Assembly: GCA_913051655.1 (NCBI GenBank)
Contig: CAJXHI010000001.1
Location: forward strand, 62,001-126,000
Direction of reading: 5' to 3'
DNA length: 64,000 bases
Origin: an uncultured Alphaproteobacteria bacterium
GTDB lineage: Bacteria; Pseudomonadota; Alphaproteobacteria; Rhodobacterales; Rhodobacteraceae
Both the position numbers and the translations under genes were made by a program. This document shows positions 47,052 through 55,601 of the stretch, piece after piece (the stretch's first letter is position 1; each line of letters begins with the position of its first letter). The notes below the pieces were generated by a model that was given only the letters and a program-made list of their open reading frames with translations, was not told where the DNA came from and made no database searches.

Positions 47052-48656
47052 CTAGTTCTGTTTCGTTTTCCAGTACATAACATCCCAAGCCTCAGCAGTT
47101 CCATAAGCTGGGAAGAATAGCTCTTTGTGATTAAAGAATAGCGATGGGGTATCAAATAACCAAAGCATCGGCATTTCTTCCAATAGAATATCTTGAACTT
47201 TGAAATACAGCTCGCGCCGTTTCTCAATATCAGGTTCTACAGCTGCCATTTCGAATATTTTGTCAACCTCCTCATCGCAATACCCGGATGTGTTTGTGTA
47301 AGCTTGGTTTTTGATATTATCACAAACATAAAGCCGGCTAACCCCAATCGCAGGATCCGTTTTATCGCCTGGCCAATTTATCGACATATCAAAATCCCAA
47401 GCCGCACTACGTTCCGCCCAGCCAGCAAAACCTTGCAGAGGCTCCAGCTTAACTTTTATACCAACTTTTTTCAAAGAGGCCGCAAGAAATTCTGCCGGAA
47501 GTGTATTGAAATCCGGCATAAAGGGCTGTGCTATGTATATAAGATTTAATTCAAACCTCATCCCATCAGACTTCTTAGGATAGCCCGCCTCATCCAAAAG
47601 CGCATTTGCTTTGTCTAAATCAAATTCATAGCCCTGTAGCTTTGGATTGAAAAAAACGTTTGTTGCCGGTAAAGGTGATCTAGATGGAACAGTGTAGCCG
47701 CCATGCAGAACGTTAGAAATCTGCGGTCTGTTAACAGCGTAAGCAATCGCCTGCCGTACTGCTTTACTGTTCAACGGTTCTCGTCTGTTATTAAATTCCA
47801 AAACGATAGCACCGCCAGCTATACCTTTGTACGGAGTAAGCTCTAAGTGATCAACTTTAGAAAACTCTTTGATGTCGCTAAACCGCATAACTGAGTCAGT
47901 ACGCGCCAAATGGAATTGGTTTTTTCTTAAGCCGATACGTTTGGCCGTTTTATCCTGAACATTTTGATATATTATTTTATCTAAGTACGGTAGACCGCTT
48001 ACAAAATGGCTTTCATTTCGAGCAATGCTGACGTACTCGTCTGTTTTTCTATCAGATATGACGAAGGGACCTGAACCAACTGGATTTTTATGAGCGTCTT
48101 GCTTCATAAAATCATCGGCGCTGCCATAAACATGTTTGGGCATTACAGGCAGTTGCCTCGGCGTAGTAGCCGCTAGGAGTAGCGGACCATGTGGCTTTGA
48201 AAGATGCACTACAAGAGTGTTTGGATCGGGAAATTCATAGCTATCGATGGGCCCAAACATCTGCTTACCAAAGCGATGATGTTTCTTCACTATGTCAAAA
48301 GAAAATGCAAGATCTTCAGAGGTGACAGGCTGTCCATCATGAAATTTTGCGTTTTTTGCAAGATTAAAAGTATAAGTCTTACCAGCGTTTGAAACCTCCC
48401 AAGACTCAGCTAAATATGGTGCAATTTCGTTGTTTTCATCCATTCTGACCAAACTTGCGAAAATCTGTGATGTAACCAGACCAACCTCGTAAGCTGAATG
48501 TAGGGGATTAAGGCTCGGAATTTTAGAGGACAGGTAAACAACTGTACCGCCTTGCGTAGGTTCCCCAGCGTTAGCGTTGCTCGTGTACAGGTTTAAACTA
48601 ACCAATCCACAAACCAAAGCCATTGCCATTTTAATATTTAATTTTTTAAACATCAT
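47052..48656 (-). CDS. Dipeptide/oligopeptide ABC transporter substrate-binding protein (SBP family 5)
   Basis: A 534-residue binding protein; start at ATG 48656 or 48653 after GAGGAAATT. The signal peptide is MAMALVCGLVSLNLYTSNANA-like, with cleavage near ANA. The family-5 signature (LAESWEVSNAGKTYTFNL, FHDGQPVTSEDLAFSFDI) and C-terminal DIEKRRELYFKVQDILLEEM are visible. The substrate group is usually di- or oligopeptides; here D-amino-acid peptides are suggested by the neighbouring enzymes (inference). Confidence 0.93.
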   Translation of the reverse strand: MMFKKLNIKMAMALVCGLVSLNLYTSNANAGEPTQGGTVVYLSSKIPSLNPLHSAYEVGLVTSQIFASLVRMDENNEIAPYLAESWEVSNAGKTYTFNLAKNAKFHDGQPVTSEDLAFSFDIVKKHHRFGKQMFGPIDSYEFPDPNTLVVHLSKPHGPLLLAATTPRQLPVMPKHVYGSADDFMKQDAHKNPVGSGPFVISDRKTDEYVSIARNESHFVSGLPYLDKIIYQNVQDKTAKRIGLRKNQFHLARTDSVMRFSDIKEFSKVDHLELTPYKGIAGGAIVLEFNNRREPLNSKAVRQAIAYAVNRPQISNVLHGGYTVPSRSPLPATNVFFNPKLQGYEFDLDKANALLDEAGYPKKSDGMRFELNLIYIAQPFMPDFNTLPAEFLAASLKKVGIKVKLEPLQGFAGWAERSAAWDFDMSINWPGDKTDPAIGVSRLYVCDNIKNQAYTNTSGYCDEEVDKIFEMAAVEPDIEKRRELYFKVQDILLEEMPMLWLFDTPSLFFNHKELFFPAYGTAEAWDVMYWKTKQN

Positions 48657-49591
48657 AATTTCCTCACTTACTGATTGTGTGCTGTAAAAGGTTTGTAATG
48701 TTGCGTAGTACAACGCTAAGTAAGAACGAATTTTCTGTAAAATGCAATTTACTCATATTTTTATGCAAAAAATGCATATAATATTCTGACTATGCAGAAA
48801 AGGCATAAATTCAATTCGTTTATGATTCAAATTCATTTCTATCAAAATTTTTTCTTTACTCCGCAAATTCTTAACAATCAGTAACCTACAATTTCCAAGT
48901 AAAAACCCCTATAATTTATACGGTAGCATCGCAAAAAGTAGGAAACAGTGGCAGTAACTAACTATATTAGACATTTATGAAGTCCCAAGTCTTAATAAGA
49001 CAAGGGCACTGTCGCAGTGTGCTTACCCATTGTCTTTTAAAGGACGTGCAGAGCGTTGGCAAAATTTTGGCCCATGCTTACGGCGGTAGGAGTAGTCATT
49101 ACCCGATTTCTGGCCTCTGCAGAATGCAAAAAAGTCCTTTAGAGCAACCTGCCAATTTTACCAAAATAGCAATAGATTTTGTTTCTCTGGCAAATTCCGT
49201 ATTGATCAGATGGTATTTGCGCAGGGGTCATGGATCAGACGATACGTACGTAGGAACAAAACTTATTACTATCACGAGTTTGCGAAAAATCACTAAATGC
49301 CTCAAGAGATTTCAATTTAAAAAGTAGATTGCGAGTACTTTTAAAGTCGCTGTTCCATTTATTTCCAAAGGGATTCATATCTTTAAACTCCTTAGCTCTT
49401 TCGAGTTCGTCAGAAGCGTATATTTGAATATTATCTAAGGGATGATTTCGTTTTCGACCAATCCACCCTCTACTTTTTCATCAAAAGACTTTTCTTAAAA
49501 AACGTTTTCATGGAATTCTACAACGAGGGTTGAAAATTAATAATCTTAGGAAGGGCAGACGCAAATCTTAAAATAGCAGCTAAAAAAACTA
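48657..49591. other. AT-rich non-coding stretch with one unrecognised 116-codon frame
   Basis: About 0.9 kb between the binding-protein gene and pseudoazurin. A plus frame at 48977-49327 (116 codons) contains AHAYGGRSSHYPISGLCRM; I do not recognise it, and it has no good ribosome site. It could be a fragment of a lost gene. The rest has dense stops. This marks the right end of the AT-rich island. Confidence 0.4.
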
Positions 49592-49616
49592 AAAGCGCCG
49601 CGAAGCGCGGCGCTTT
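49592..49616 (-). terminator. Rho-independent terminator of the pseudoazurin gene
   Basis: An 11-base-pair GC-rich perfect stem (AAAGCGCCGCG with CGCGGCGCTTT) around a 3-base loop, 22 bases after the pseudoazurin stop on the minus strand, followed by TAGTTTTTTTAG. It isolates pseudoazurin and the photosynthesis run from the island. Confidence 0.9.
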
Positions 49617-49638
49617 ATAATAAACGTTTAAAGCGCTA

Positions 49639-50139
49639 TCAAACCGTCAAGCCTGCAGCATCTGCTTCTTCCCAAATCTTGGCCCAAGCCTTCTTAGCCT
49701 TCCCACGGTGCTTAACGGACTTAGCATCTTCCAAATTGGCAAGCTTGCCGTCACCTTCAACGACAATCAAACCTATCATGCCCATATTCACATGCGGCTT
49801 ACATTGGAAACCATAAAAACCCGCAACATCTAGGGTCACTGAAATTTCTTTGTTGATTTTGCCTTTCCACTTTTCGGCTCCATCGGGGATCATGCCCTTG
49901 ACAGACTCACTATTATGACCCTTGTCTGAAGGGATGAATGTCACCGTGTCGCCGGCGTTAATCGTCAAGATATGCGGCGCAAAAAGCATTTTATTTTTCG
50001 GGTTGTCCGGATCCTTATTCAACATTTGTACTTCGTGAGTAGAATGTGAACCCGCGATTGTGCCGATCGGCAACGCAGATATTGCAGCCAATGAACCAGC
50101 ACCCAAAAGAGCACCGCGTCTGGTTATCGTAAATTTCAT
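49639..50139 (-). CDS. Pseudoazurin
   Basis: A 166-residue type 1 copper protein. The N-terminus has a Tat-like signal (TRRGALLGAGSLAAISALP). Copper ligands are His75 (DKGHNSES), Cys113, His116 and Met121 (QCKPHVNMGM), with the exact pseudoazurin C+3 His and C+8 Met spacing. Other family hallmarks: DTVTFIPSDKGHN and MIPDGAEKWKGKI. It is a periplasmic one-electron carrier. It lies 112 bases downstream of hemA on the same strand, at the end of the photosynthesis superoperon. No nitrite or nitrous oxide reductase gene is near, so donation to the reaction centre or to an oxidase is possible. Confidence 0.93.
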   Translation of the reverse strand: MKFTITRRGALLGAGSLAAISALPIGTIAGSHSTHEVQMLNKDPDNPKNKMLFAPHILTINAGDTVTFIPSDKGHNSESVKGMIPDGAEKWKGKINKEISVTLDVAGFYGFQCKPHVNMGMIGLIVVEGDGKLANLEDAKSVKHRGKAKKAWAKIWEEADAAGLTV

Positions 50140-50251
50140 ATTGTGGTCTCCATTATTTCTTGTGTTTTAGATTTAGGATTCTCTTTTGCAGCGGCAACAG
50201 GCCCGGAGCAGAAATTCTTCATTTTCCACATTTCAGCAGATTTAAGCGCAT

Positions 50252-51466
50252 TTAAGCGACCGCCTTGGCTATGGCGCATCGTTTCCAAAGCACTTTCAAT
50301 GCACTGATCAGATGTTCAATGTCCGCATCACTATGCATCGGCGATGGCGTGAAACGCAGCCGCTCTGTTCCCTTTGGCACCGTCGGATAATTGATTGGTT
50401 GCACGTAAATTCCATAATCTTGCATTAGAATATCAGCAATCTGGCGGCACTTTACGGGATTTTTGATCATAACAGGAATAATATGGCTTGGGTTTTCCTG
50501 ATGTGGAATGCCTGCAGCATCCAGCCCAGCACGAAGTTTTGCCACCTGACGACGCTGTTTTTGCCTTTCAATTTCAGAAACCTTCAAATGCGCAATGCTT
50601 GTGCGCGCTGCCGCGGCGACCGCCGGTGGAATGGCCGTGGTAAAGATGAAACCACTCGAAAATGATCGGATGAAATCACAAAGTGCCGCCGATCCAGTAA
50701 CATAACCACCCATCACACCATATGCTTTGCCAAGTGTACCCTCAATAATGGTAATCCGATCGGCTAGGCCCTCTTGCTCTGATACACCGCCACCGCGTTC
50801 TCCATATAAACCCACGGCATGAACCTCATCCAAATAAGTCATAGCGCCGTGCTTTTCAGCGACCTCTAAGATCTCTTTCATGGGACAAATATCGCCATCC
50901 ATCGAATAAACCGACTCAAAGGCAACAATTTTGACAGTATGCTTCGGTAAGGAAGCAAGTTTACGATCAAGATCTTCTGGATCATTATGTTTCCAGATCA
51001 TTTTTTTTGCTCGTGAGTGCCGGATGCCTTCGATCATGCTGGCATGGTTCAATTCATCGGAAAGAATAACTGCGTTTGGAATGCGCGACCCTAAAGTCCC
51101 CAAAGCCGCCCAATTCGACACATAGCCAGATGTGAACAAAAGCGCGCCTTCTTTTCCATGAAGATCTGCCAATTCCTCTTCCAGCAAAAGATGTTCGTGA
51201 TTGGTACCGGAAATATTGCGCGTACCTCCTGCACCACATCCAGCTGCGTCTATAGCGTTTTTCATCGCCTCTCGCACTTTGGGGTGTTGCCCCATACCGA
51301 GGTAATCATTTGAACACCAAACAGTCACTTCGTCGGGAGTGTGCTCATCATGGGATTTAGCCTTTGGAAATTGTCCGCATTTTCGCTCTAATTCAGCAAA
51401 AATGCGATAATTACCCTCTTGCTTTAATTGGGCCAATTGCGAATCAAAAATGGAATCAAAGTCCAT
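50252..51466 (-). CDS. hemA: 5-aminolevulinate synthase
   Basis: A 404-residue ALA synthase: [72 protein letters not shown] Lys in [15 protein letters not shown]. It condenses glycine and succinyl-CoA, the first step of tetrapyrrole synthesis. Its start overlaps the puhE end by 11 bases, so it is coupled to the pigment operon, as known for Roseobacter photosynthesis clusters. Confidence 0.96.
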   Translation of the reverse strand: MDFDSIFDSQLAQLKQEGNYRIFAELERKCGQFPKAKSHDEHTPDEVTVWCSNDYLGMGQHPKVREAMKNAIDAAGCGAGGTRNISGTNHEHLLLEEELADLHGKEGALLFTSGYVSNWAALGTLGSRIPNAVILSDELNHASMIEGIRHSRAKKMIWKHNDPEDLDRKLASLPKHTVKIVAFESVYSMDGDICPMKEILEVAEKHGAMTYLDEVHAVGLYGERGGGVSEQEGLADRITIIEGTLGKAYGVMGGYVTGSAALCDFIRSFSSGFIFTTAIPPAVAAAARTSIAHLKVSEIERQKQRRQVAKLRAGLDAAGIPHQENPSHIIPVMIKNPVKCRQIADILMQDYGIYVQPINYPTVPKGTERLRFTPSPMHSDADIEHLISALKVLWKRCAIAKAVA

Positions 51467-52271
51467 GAATATCCTCCGACTTTATATCTTTTCTTAGGTT
51501 ATTGGGCGCAGGAAGCATCCAACGCCAAAGTTTGGCATCCGGCAAAGGTACCACCATAAGCCAGTGTTCGATCAGGGCCAGCGCGGAAAGCGCGGCAAGC
51601 AAGGAAAATCCCACCTTATCGGCCATAGTTGTTGCCCAAATGACTCTTTCAACCCAGCACGCAACAGCAAAAGTCAAAATAGTGACGGCTATGGGGAAAA
51701 ACGAATTGAATGACGTTTGACGAAAATGGCTGGGCAAATGTTTCAGCTTTTCGGGTATGAATTCTGTGTTGATCCGTGGCACCCCGAAATAAAGATTCAA
51801 CTTTGCAGAAATGCGGGCAAAATAAAGAACGATAAATGTCCAAAGGCCGACGCCATTTTCCTGACCCCATCCGACGTAGATCATCCAAAGTAAAACCACG
51901 AACAAGAGGATTTCATGATAGGCGACTGTGCCCCAAGCGCGTGTAAATCGTTCCCACTCTGAAATTTTTTCCGGTGCGGCAAGCCTATTTGGTCCGGTTA
52001 TAACGCCCGACAGAAAGGCAAGTTCAATCCATCCCCAAATGACAAGTGCCGAGAAAAACGCAATATAGGAAGCGCCGATATCATCACCCATCAAGCTGCT
52101 CCGGTAACCCCATAGCCCAATCATGAGAAGACCCATGGCCAGCAAGACTATTTTGACATGTGTGTCCTGCCCTCTACGATCGGCCAGGCGGACTGCCACC
52201 AAAATGGCGCCTGTCGACATCCACCAAGCAAAAAAGGCGCAAAGCACAGCTATGCCAATTAGCCCAATCAA
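51456..52271 (-). CDS. puhE: Photosynthetic complex assembly protein PuhE
   Basis: A 271-residue integral membrane protein with about seven hydrophobic segments. The position, between acsF and hemA, and the sequence ([57 protein letters not shown]) correspond to PuhE (putative photosynthetic complex assembly protein 2). It is thought to modulate reaction-centre and light-harvesting assembly. Its start overlaps the acsF stop by four bases. Confidence 0.9.
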   Translation of the reverse strand: MIGLIGIAVLCAFFAWWMSTGAILVAVRLADRRGQDTHVKIVLLAMGLLMIGLWGYRSSLMGDDIGASYIAFFSALVIWGWIELAFLSGVITGPNRLAAPEKISEWERFTRAWGTVAYHEILLFVVLLWMIYVGWGQENGVGLWTFIVLYFARISAKLNLYFGVPRINTEFIPEKLKHLPSHFRQTSFNSFFPIAVTILTFAVACWVERVIWATTMADKVGFSLLAALSALALIEHWLMVVPLPDAKLWRWMLPAPNNLRKDIKSEDIHGL

Positions 52272-53374
52272 TACACAGGCTCCAAACGGGTAGAGGCCGG
52301 AACCGTGTTAGATTTGGCTGGGATCGTCATTAACGACAAAAAAGCAACACCTGCATTAAACCGTGCAGCCAATCTGCTAACCACCGCACTAAGCCCTGAC
52401 CTGTTGGTTGCCTCTGCAAGATCCAAATTTGCCTGATGCATTTTTTCTAGGTTTTTCATCCACCGAGGATTATCAATATCTAATGTGATCGGGAAAATCT
52501 GACGGCTCAATTCCGAGGTTTTGGCAAAAACCTCTTGACCATATTCACTTGGGTCAATATTTAGCGCTTTGTGAAACGCGGGGCGTTGATGATCACGCAC
52601 AAACATTGTCGCATATACAGCAGTGAGAAAGAACTTAATCCAGTATACGTTGATGCCGCTTGTCAATTTTGGGTCTGTTTTCATTAAAAGAGCAAAAGCT
52701 TCTCCGTGGGAAAACTCGTCATTACACCACTCTTTGAACCATTTGAAAATTGGATGAAACCGCAGTTCTGGATGGCGTTCAAGGTGGCGGTAAATCGTGA
52801 TGTAACGCGCATAGCCTATCTTTTCTGAAAGGTATGTTGCGTAGTAGATAAACTTAGGACGGAAATAAGTATATTTCTTTTTCTGAGTAAGAAAGCCCAA
52901 ATTTACAGCAACACCCGCCTCGCGCAGAGCATCGTTGATGAAACCCGCATGACGCGCTTCGTCTCTTGCCATTAATTGAAACAGTTGCGTTATGTCTTTG
53001 TTGTTACCGCGCCGTTTCATTTCTTTGTAAAGCACACAACCGGAGAATTCTGAAGTGCATGAACTTACCAGAAAGTCGATAAACTCTTTACGCAGGATTG
53101 GATCCATTTGGTCCCAATCGACATGATCCCAATCTTCGTTTTTCTTGAAATGTCCTTTGTTAGGGTCGCTTAACATACGGGAAATGAGATTATCCCAATC
53201 AGCACGTACAGGTTCGACATTGATGGCATCCATCTCATTAAAGTCAGTTGTGTAAAATCGTGGCGACAAAAGTGTTTCTTCCATCGCCATAGCAGTCGCA
53301 GCGTCGCTATCCAATTTTTCCTGAACTGCGAGCGCCTCTTCGACGGTGTCGGCATCAGCAGAATGAAAAGTCAT
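52268..53374 (-). CDS. acsF: Magnesium-protoporphyrin IX monomethyl ester (oxidative) cyclase
   Basis: A 368-residue diiron protein: FLVSSCTSEFSGCVLYKEM, LMARDEARHAGFINDAL, FKWFKEWCNDEFSHGEAFA, with the Glu-x-x-His metal motifs. It forms the isocyclic ring E using O2, in keeping with aerobic phototrophy; the anaerobic BchE is not in this window. Start overlaps the small upstream gene by four bases and it is followed by puhE. Confidence 0.96.
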   Translation of the reverse strand: MTFHSADADTVEEALAVQEKLDSDAATAMAMEETLLSPRFYTTDFNEMDAINVEPVRADWDNLISRMLSDPNKGHFKKNEDWDHVDWDQMDPILRKEFIDFLVSSCTSEFSGCVLYKEMKRRGNNKDITQLFQLMARDEARHAGFINDALREAGVAVNLGFLTQKKKYTYFRPKFIYYATYLSEKIGYARYITIYRHLERHPELRFHPIFKWFKEWCNDEFSHGEAFALLMKTDPKLTSGINVYWIKFFLTAVYATMFVRDHQRPAFHKALNIDPSEYGQEVFAKTSELSRQIFPITLDIDNPRWMKNLEKMHQANLDLAEATNRSGLSAVVSRLAARFNAGVAFLSLMTIPAKSNTVPASTRLEPVY

Positions 53375-53667
53375 AGCTTGACCTCCTCAGAAAATGAAAA
53401 CTCACACAGCTCCATGACTTCGAAATTCCCGGTCAACCGAGTCCAGAGACGCTCAAAGCCGCTTGCACGGATAATGATGGCTTCACGATCTTCTTGAACA
53501 ATCTCGCCAAACGGTGCCATGATTTCTGGACCCTGAACTTGGACAGTATCACCCGGCTCAATCACCGCCCCATTGTTCAGCCTTACATGTGCATGCAAGC
53601 TTTCAAATTTATGGCTAATTTCGACAGTACAAGGAGCCTTTTCAGTTTCGCGCGTAAAAAATCCCAT
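53371..53667 (-). CDS. Small conserved photosynthesis-cluster protein between puhC and acsF
   Basis: A 98-residue protein from ATG 53667 after AAAGGGAACTAAT. It begins MGFFTRETEKAPCTVEISHK and contains NNGAVIEPGDTVQVQGPEI and FGEIVQEDREAIIIRASGFE, a beta-rich pattern without membrane segments. I know small genes of this kind in this position in alphaproteobacterial photosynthesis clusters but no established function. Its stop overlaps the acsF start, which suggests a role linked to the cyclase or to assembly (inference). Confidence 0.8.
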   Translation of the reverse strand: MGFFTRETEKAPCTVEISHKFESLHAHVRLNNGAVIEPGDTVQVQGPEIMAPFGEIVQEDREAIIIRASGFERLWTRLTGNFEVMELCEFSFSEEVKL

Positions 53668-53668
53668 A

Positions 53669-54145
53669 TTAGTTCCCTTTCGTTGATGCATCGAGGAGCT
53701 TGGCGAAGGCCCCAATATTGCTGCTTCCAAATGCCATTAAATCGGCACTCCATCCGCTGAGTGGATCACTAATTTTAAGGCGTTTCAGGTCGTCGAGCGT
53801 CAAAAGTACCGGCCCTTCCTGAGAAAGGCCGGCAACTAACCTTTTACGGCGCAAGGACCGATCAATGCTTGAGATGAATCCGCCCTGCTTTGCGCTAAGA
53901 TCCATGATCAATTCCCCTTCAGCGGTCAAAATGCGCGCGGCACCCGAATTTTCCGCCTCAATGATAATCATTCGGCTTTTGACCACCGCCCCTTCTGGAA
54001 CCACAGCGCTTGGTGTGCGGCCTGTAAAGCTTGCGTAGCTCACTAAGGCCAAAATTCCGATGATCAAGGCACAGGTGGCTCGGATCATTGCACGGGAAAT
54101 CATTTCGCCTTGCTTAATGGTTTGTGTCGGTGTGAGATCGGTCAT
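53669..54145 (-). CDS. puhC: Photosynthetic complex assembly protein PuhC
   Basis: A 158-residue protein with one N-terminal membrane segment (around residues 20-40, MIRATCALIIGILALVSYAS) and a periplasmic domain (AILTAEGELI-like RILTAEGELIMDLSAKQGGF, VLLTLDDLKRLKISDPLSGW). Order puhA-puhB-puhC supports the name. PuhC is needed for efficient reaction-centre/LH1 core assembly. It follows puhB after 10 bases. Confidence 0.92.
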   Translation of the reverse strand: MTDLTPTQTIKQGEMISRAMIRATCALIIGILALVSYASFTGRTPSAVVPEGAVVKSRMIIIEAENSGAARILTAEGELIMDLSAKQGGFISSIDRSLRRKRLVAGLSQEGPVLLTLDDLKRLKISDPLSGWSADLMAFGSSNIGAFAKLLDASTKGN

Positions 54146-54155
54146 AAGCTTCCCT

Positions 54156-54785
54156 TTATTCCGCGACCATGATGGCTTCTTTTGTTCTGGAAATTTTGGG
54201 GGCGTTCACCTCTGTTTTTGCTGCCTCCGATAGGATCTGTGCAACCTCTTTAGCATTCGCAATAGACCGCAGGGCCGGTTCGGGATTTGTGAGCCGCCAA
54301 GGCCGTGCATGCGGCCAAAGAACGAAATAGGAAAACTTCCGTGGCTCTGACAGTTCCAGAGCAATGGTGCCAGTCCCATCCTTGCGAAGTCCCAATGTGG
54401 CGTTGGAAAGCTTGCTATAGGGGAGGTTTATTGCAACGCTAAAGGCTGCTCCAATGCGCAACACCACCCGTTTTGTTGTAATGGTATAGATGGTGCAACG
54501 CGCCTGAATATAAGCGATCACAGCCAGAATGGCACAGGCCACCAATCCAGCAATGACCAGTGGAAGTGCCAAGGCCAACGCATGCCCAGTGCCGGTCAGA
54601 TCATACAATGACGTAAACCGCCAAAGTGCGAGTAGAAGGAAATAAGTAAAGATCCAGTACATATTCAGGCTGTCTTTGCTGAGCGCCCACCAATTAGGAC
54701 GTCCCTGCCATAAGATGTCTTCACCTTCCGGGGGCACGCCTGGAAGGCCTTTGATCGGTTCTACTGCGAAATCATCTTGTGGCAT
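54156..54785 (-). CDS. puhB: Photosynthetic complex assembly protein PuhB
   Basis: A 209-residue membrane protein with a PH-like domain. GVPPEGEDILWQGRPNWWAL near the N-terminus, three hydrophobic segments within residues 40-100, and ARCTIYTITTKRVVLRIGAA are typical. It helps reaction-centre assembly. It lies between puhA and puhC. Confidence 0.94.
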   Translation of the reverse strand: MPQDDFAVEPIKGLPGVPPEGEDILWQGRPNWWALSKDSLNMYWIFTYFLLLALWRFTSLYDLTGTGHALALALPLVIAGLVACAILAVIAYIQARCTIYTITTKRVVLRIGAAFSVAINLPYSKLSNATLGLRKDGTGTIALELSEPRKFSYFVLWPHARPWRLTNPEPALRSIANAKEVAQILSEAAKTEVNAPKISRTKEAIMVAE

Positions 54786-54803
54786 TATAGGACTCCATTT
54801 TGG

Positions 54804-55571
54804 TTAAAGAACGGGCTCACTACGGTTTGCACCCGCATACAGCGTGCCGCCTGCGTAGTAAGCACAGATTTTCTCTTCTTCGAGCATGGTCACCTGACGG
54901 TCAGAAGCAAGGCGCGGTACATTGTTGAAATGTGATCCAAAGATAGACCGTATTGCGACGCGATCAGAATGAATCCGAGCCATAGTCAGTGGCACCAAAC
55001 GCTTACCTTCTCCAAACTCTGGATCAAGCTCAATCTCCAGATAGCGGACCAGTTGTTCAGGTTCGTCGATCCACATATCGTTGATTTTACCAACAACGGC
55101 TCTGTCACCTGCGACAACTGGCATACCACGTGGGTCTCGCCCTGCAGAGACGTGAAAGCTATCCGAAGCAACCATAGGGATGATTTTGGGGTGTCCGTGA
55201 CCGTCCAGTTCTGGCACATCACGGCGTGGCGCCCAAGATGCGGGGCCAACACCATCCACCATTGGATCACCTGTGGGTTCCATTGGATAACCGTTGGAAT
55301 CACTTGTGCGACGCAAGGCCAAGTCACGGTCTTCGAATTGTCCGTTAGGAACGGTGACCTCTCCACGTCCGTGTGGCAAAACAAAGGTTTTGGGTTCAGG
55401 CAAAGGAAATGGACCCTGATTTGCTGAAACAGATCCATCATCGTTTTGCATGGGATATCCTTCGCGCATATTTTCGCGCTGCAAATAGAAGACAAGAACT
55501 GCAAAAAATGCCCAGAACATCCAGATAGCCAGGCTTGCAAGATCAAAGTTTCCAAAAAATGTACCGCTCAT
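54804..55571 (-). CDS. puhA: Photosynthetic reaction centre H subunit
   Basis: A 255-residue subunit with one N-terminal membrane helix (FDLASLAIWMFWAFFAVLVF) and the cytoplasmic domain (KTFVLPHGRGEVTVPNGQF, YPMEPTGDPMVDGVGPASWA, IVDMWVDEPE-type GKINDMWIDEPEQLVRYLEI). It stabilises L and M and guides protons to QB. The puf genes for L and M are not in this window. Confidence 0.97.
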   Translation of the reverse strand: MSGTFFGNFDLASLAIWMFWAFFAVLVFYLQRENMREGYPMQNDDGSVSANQGPFPLPEPKTFVLPHGRGEVTVPNGQFEDRDLALRRTSDSNGYPMEPTGDPMVDGVGPASWAPRRDVPELDGHGHPKIIPMVASDSFHVSAGRDPRGMPVVAGDRAVVGKINDMWIDEPEQLVRYLEIELDPEFGEGKRLVPLTMARIHSDRVAIRSIFGSHFNNVPRLASDRQVTMLEEEKICAYYAGGTLYAGANRSEPVL

Positions 55572-55601
55572 GTCGGTGTCCTTTCATTGGTACGGCGAAA
55601 C

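Noticed and set aside
54986-55555. Minus-strand 189-codon frame overlapping puhA in another frame
   Set aside because: puhA is unmistakable in its frame; the alternative lacks recognisable motifs.
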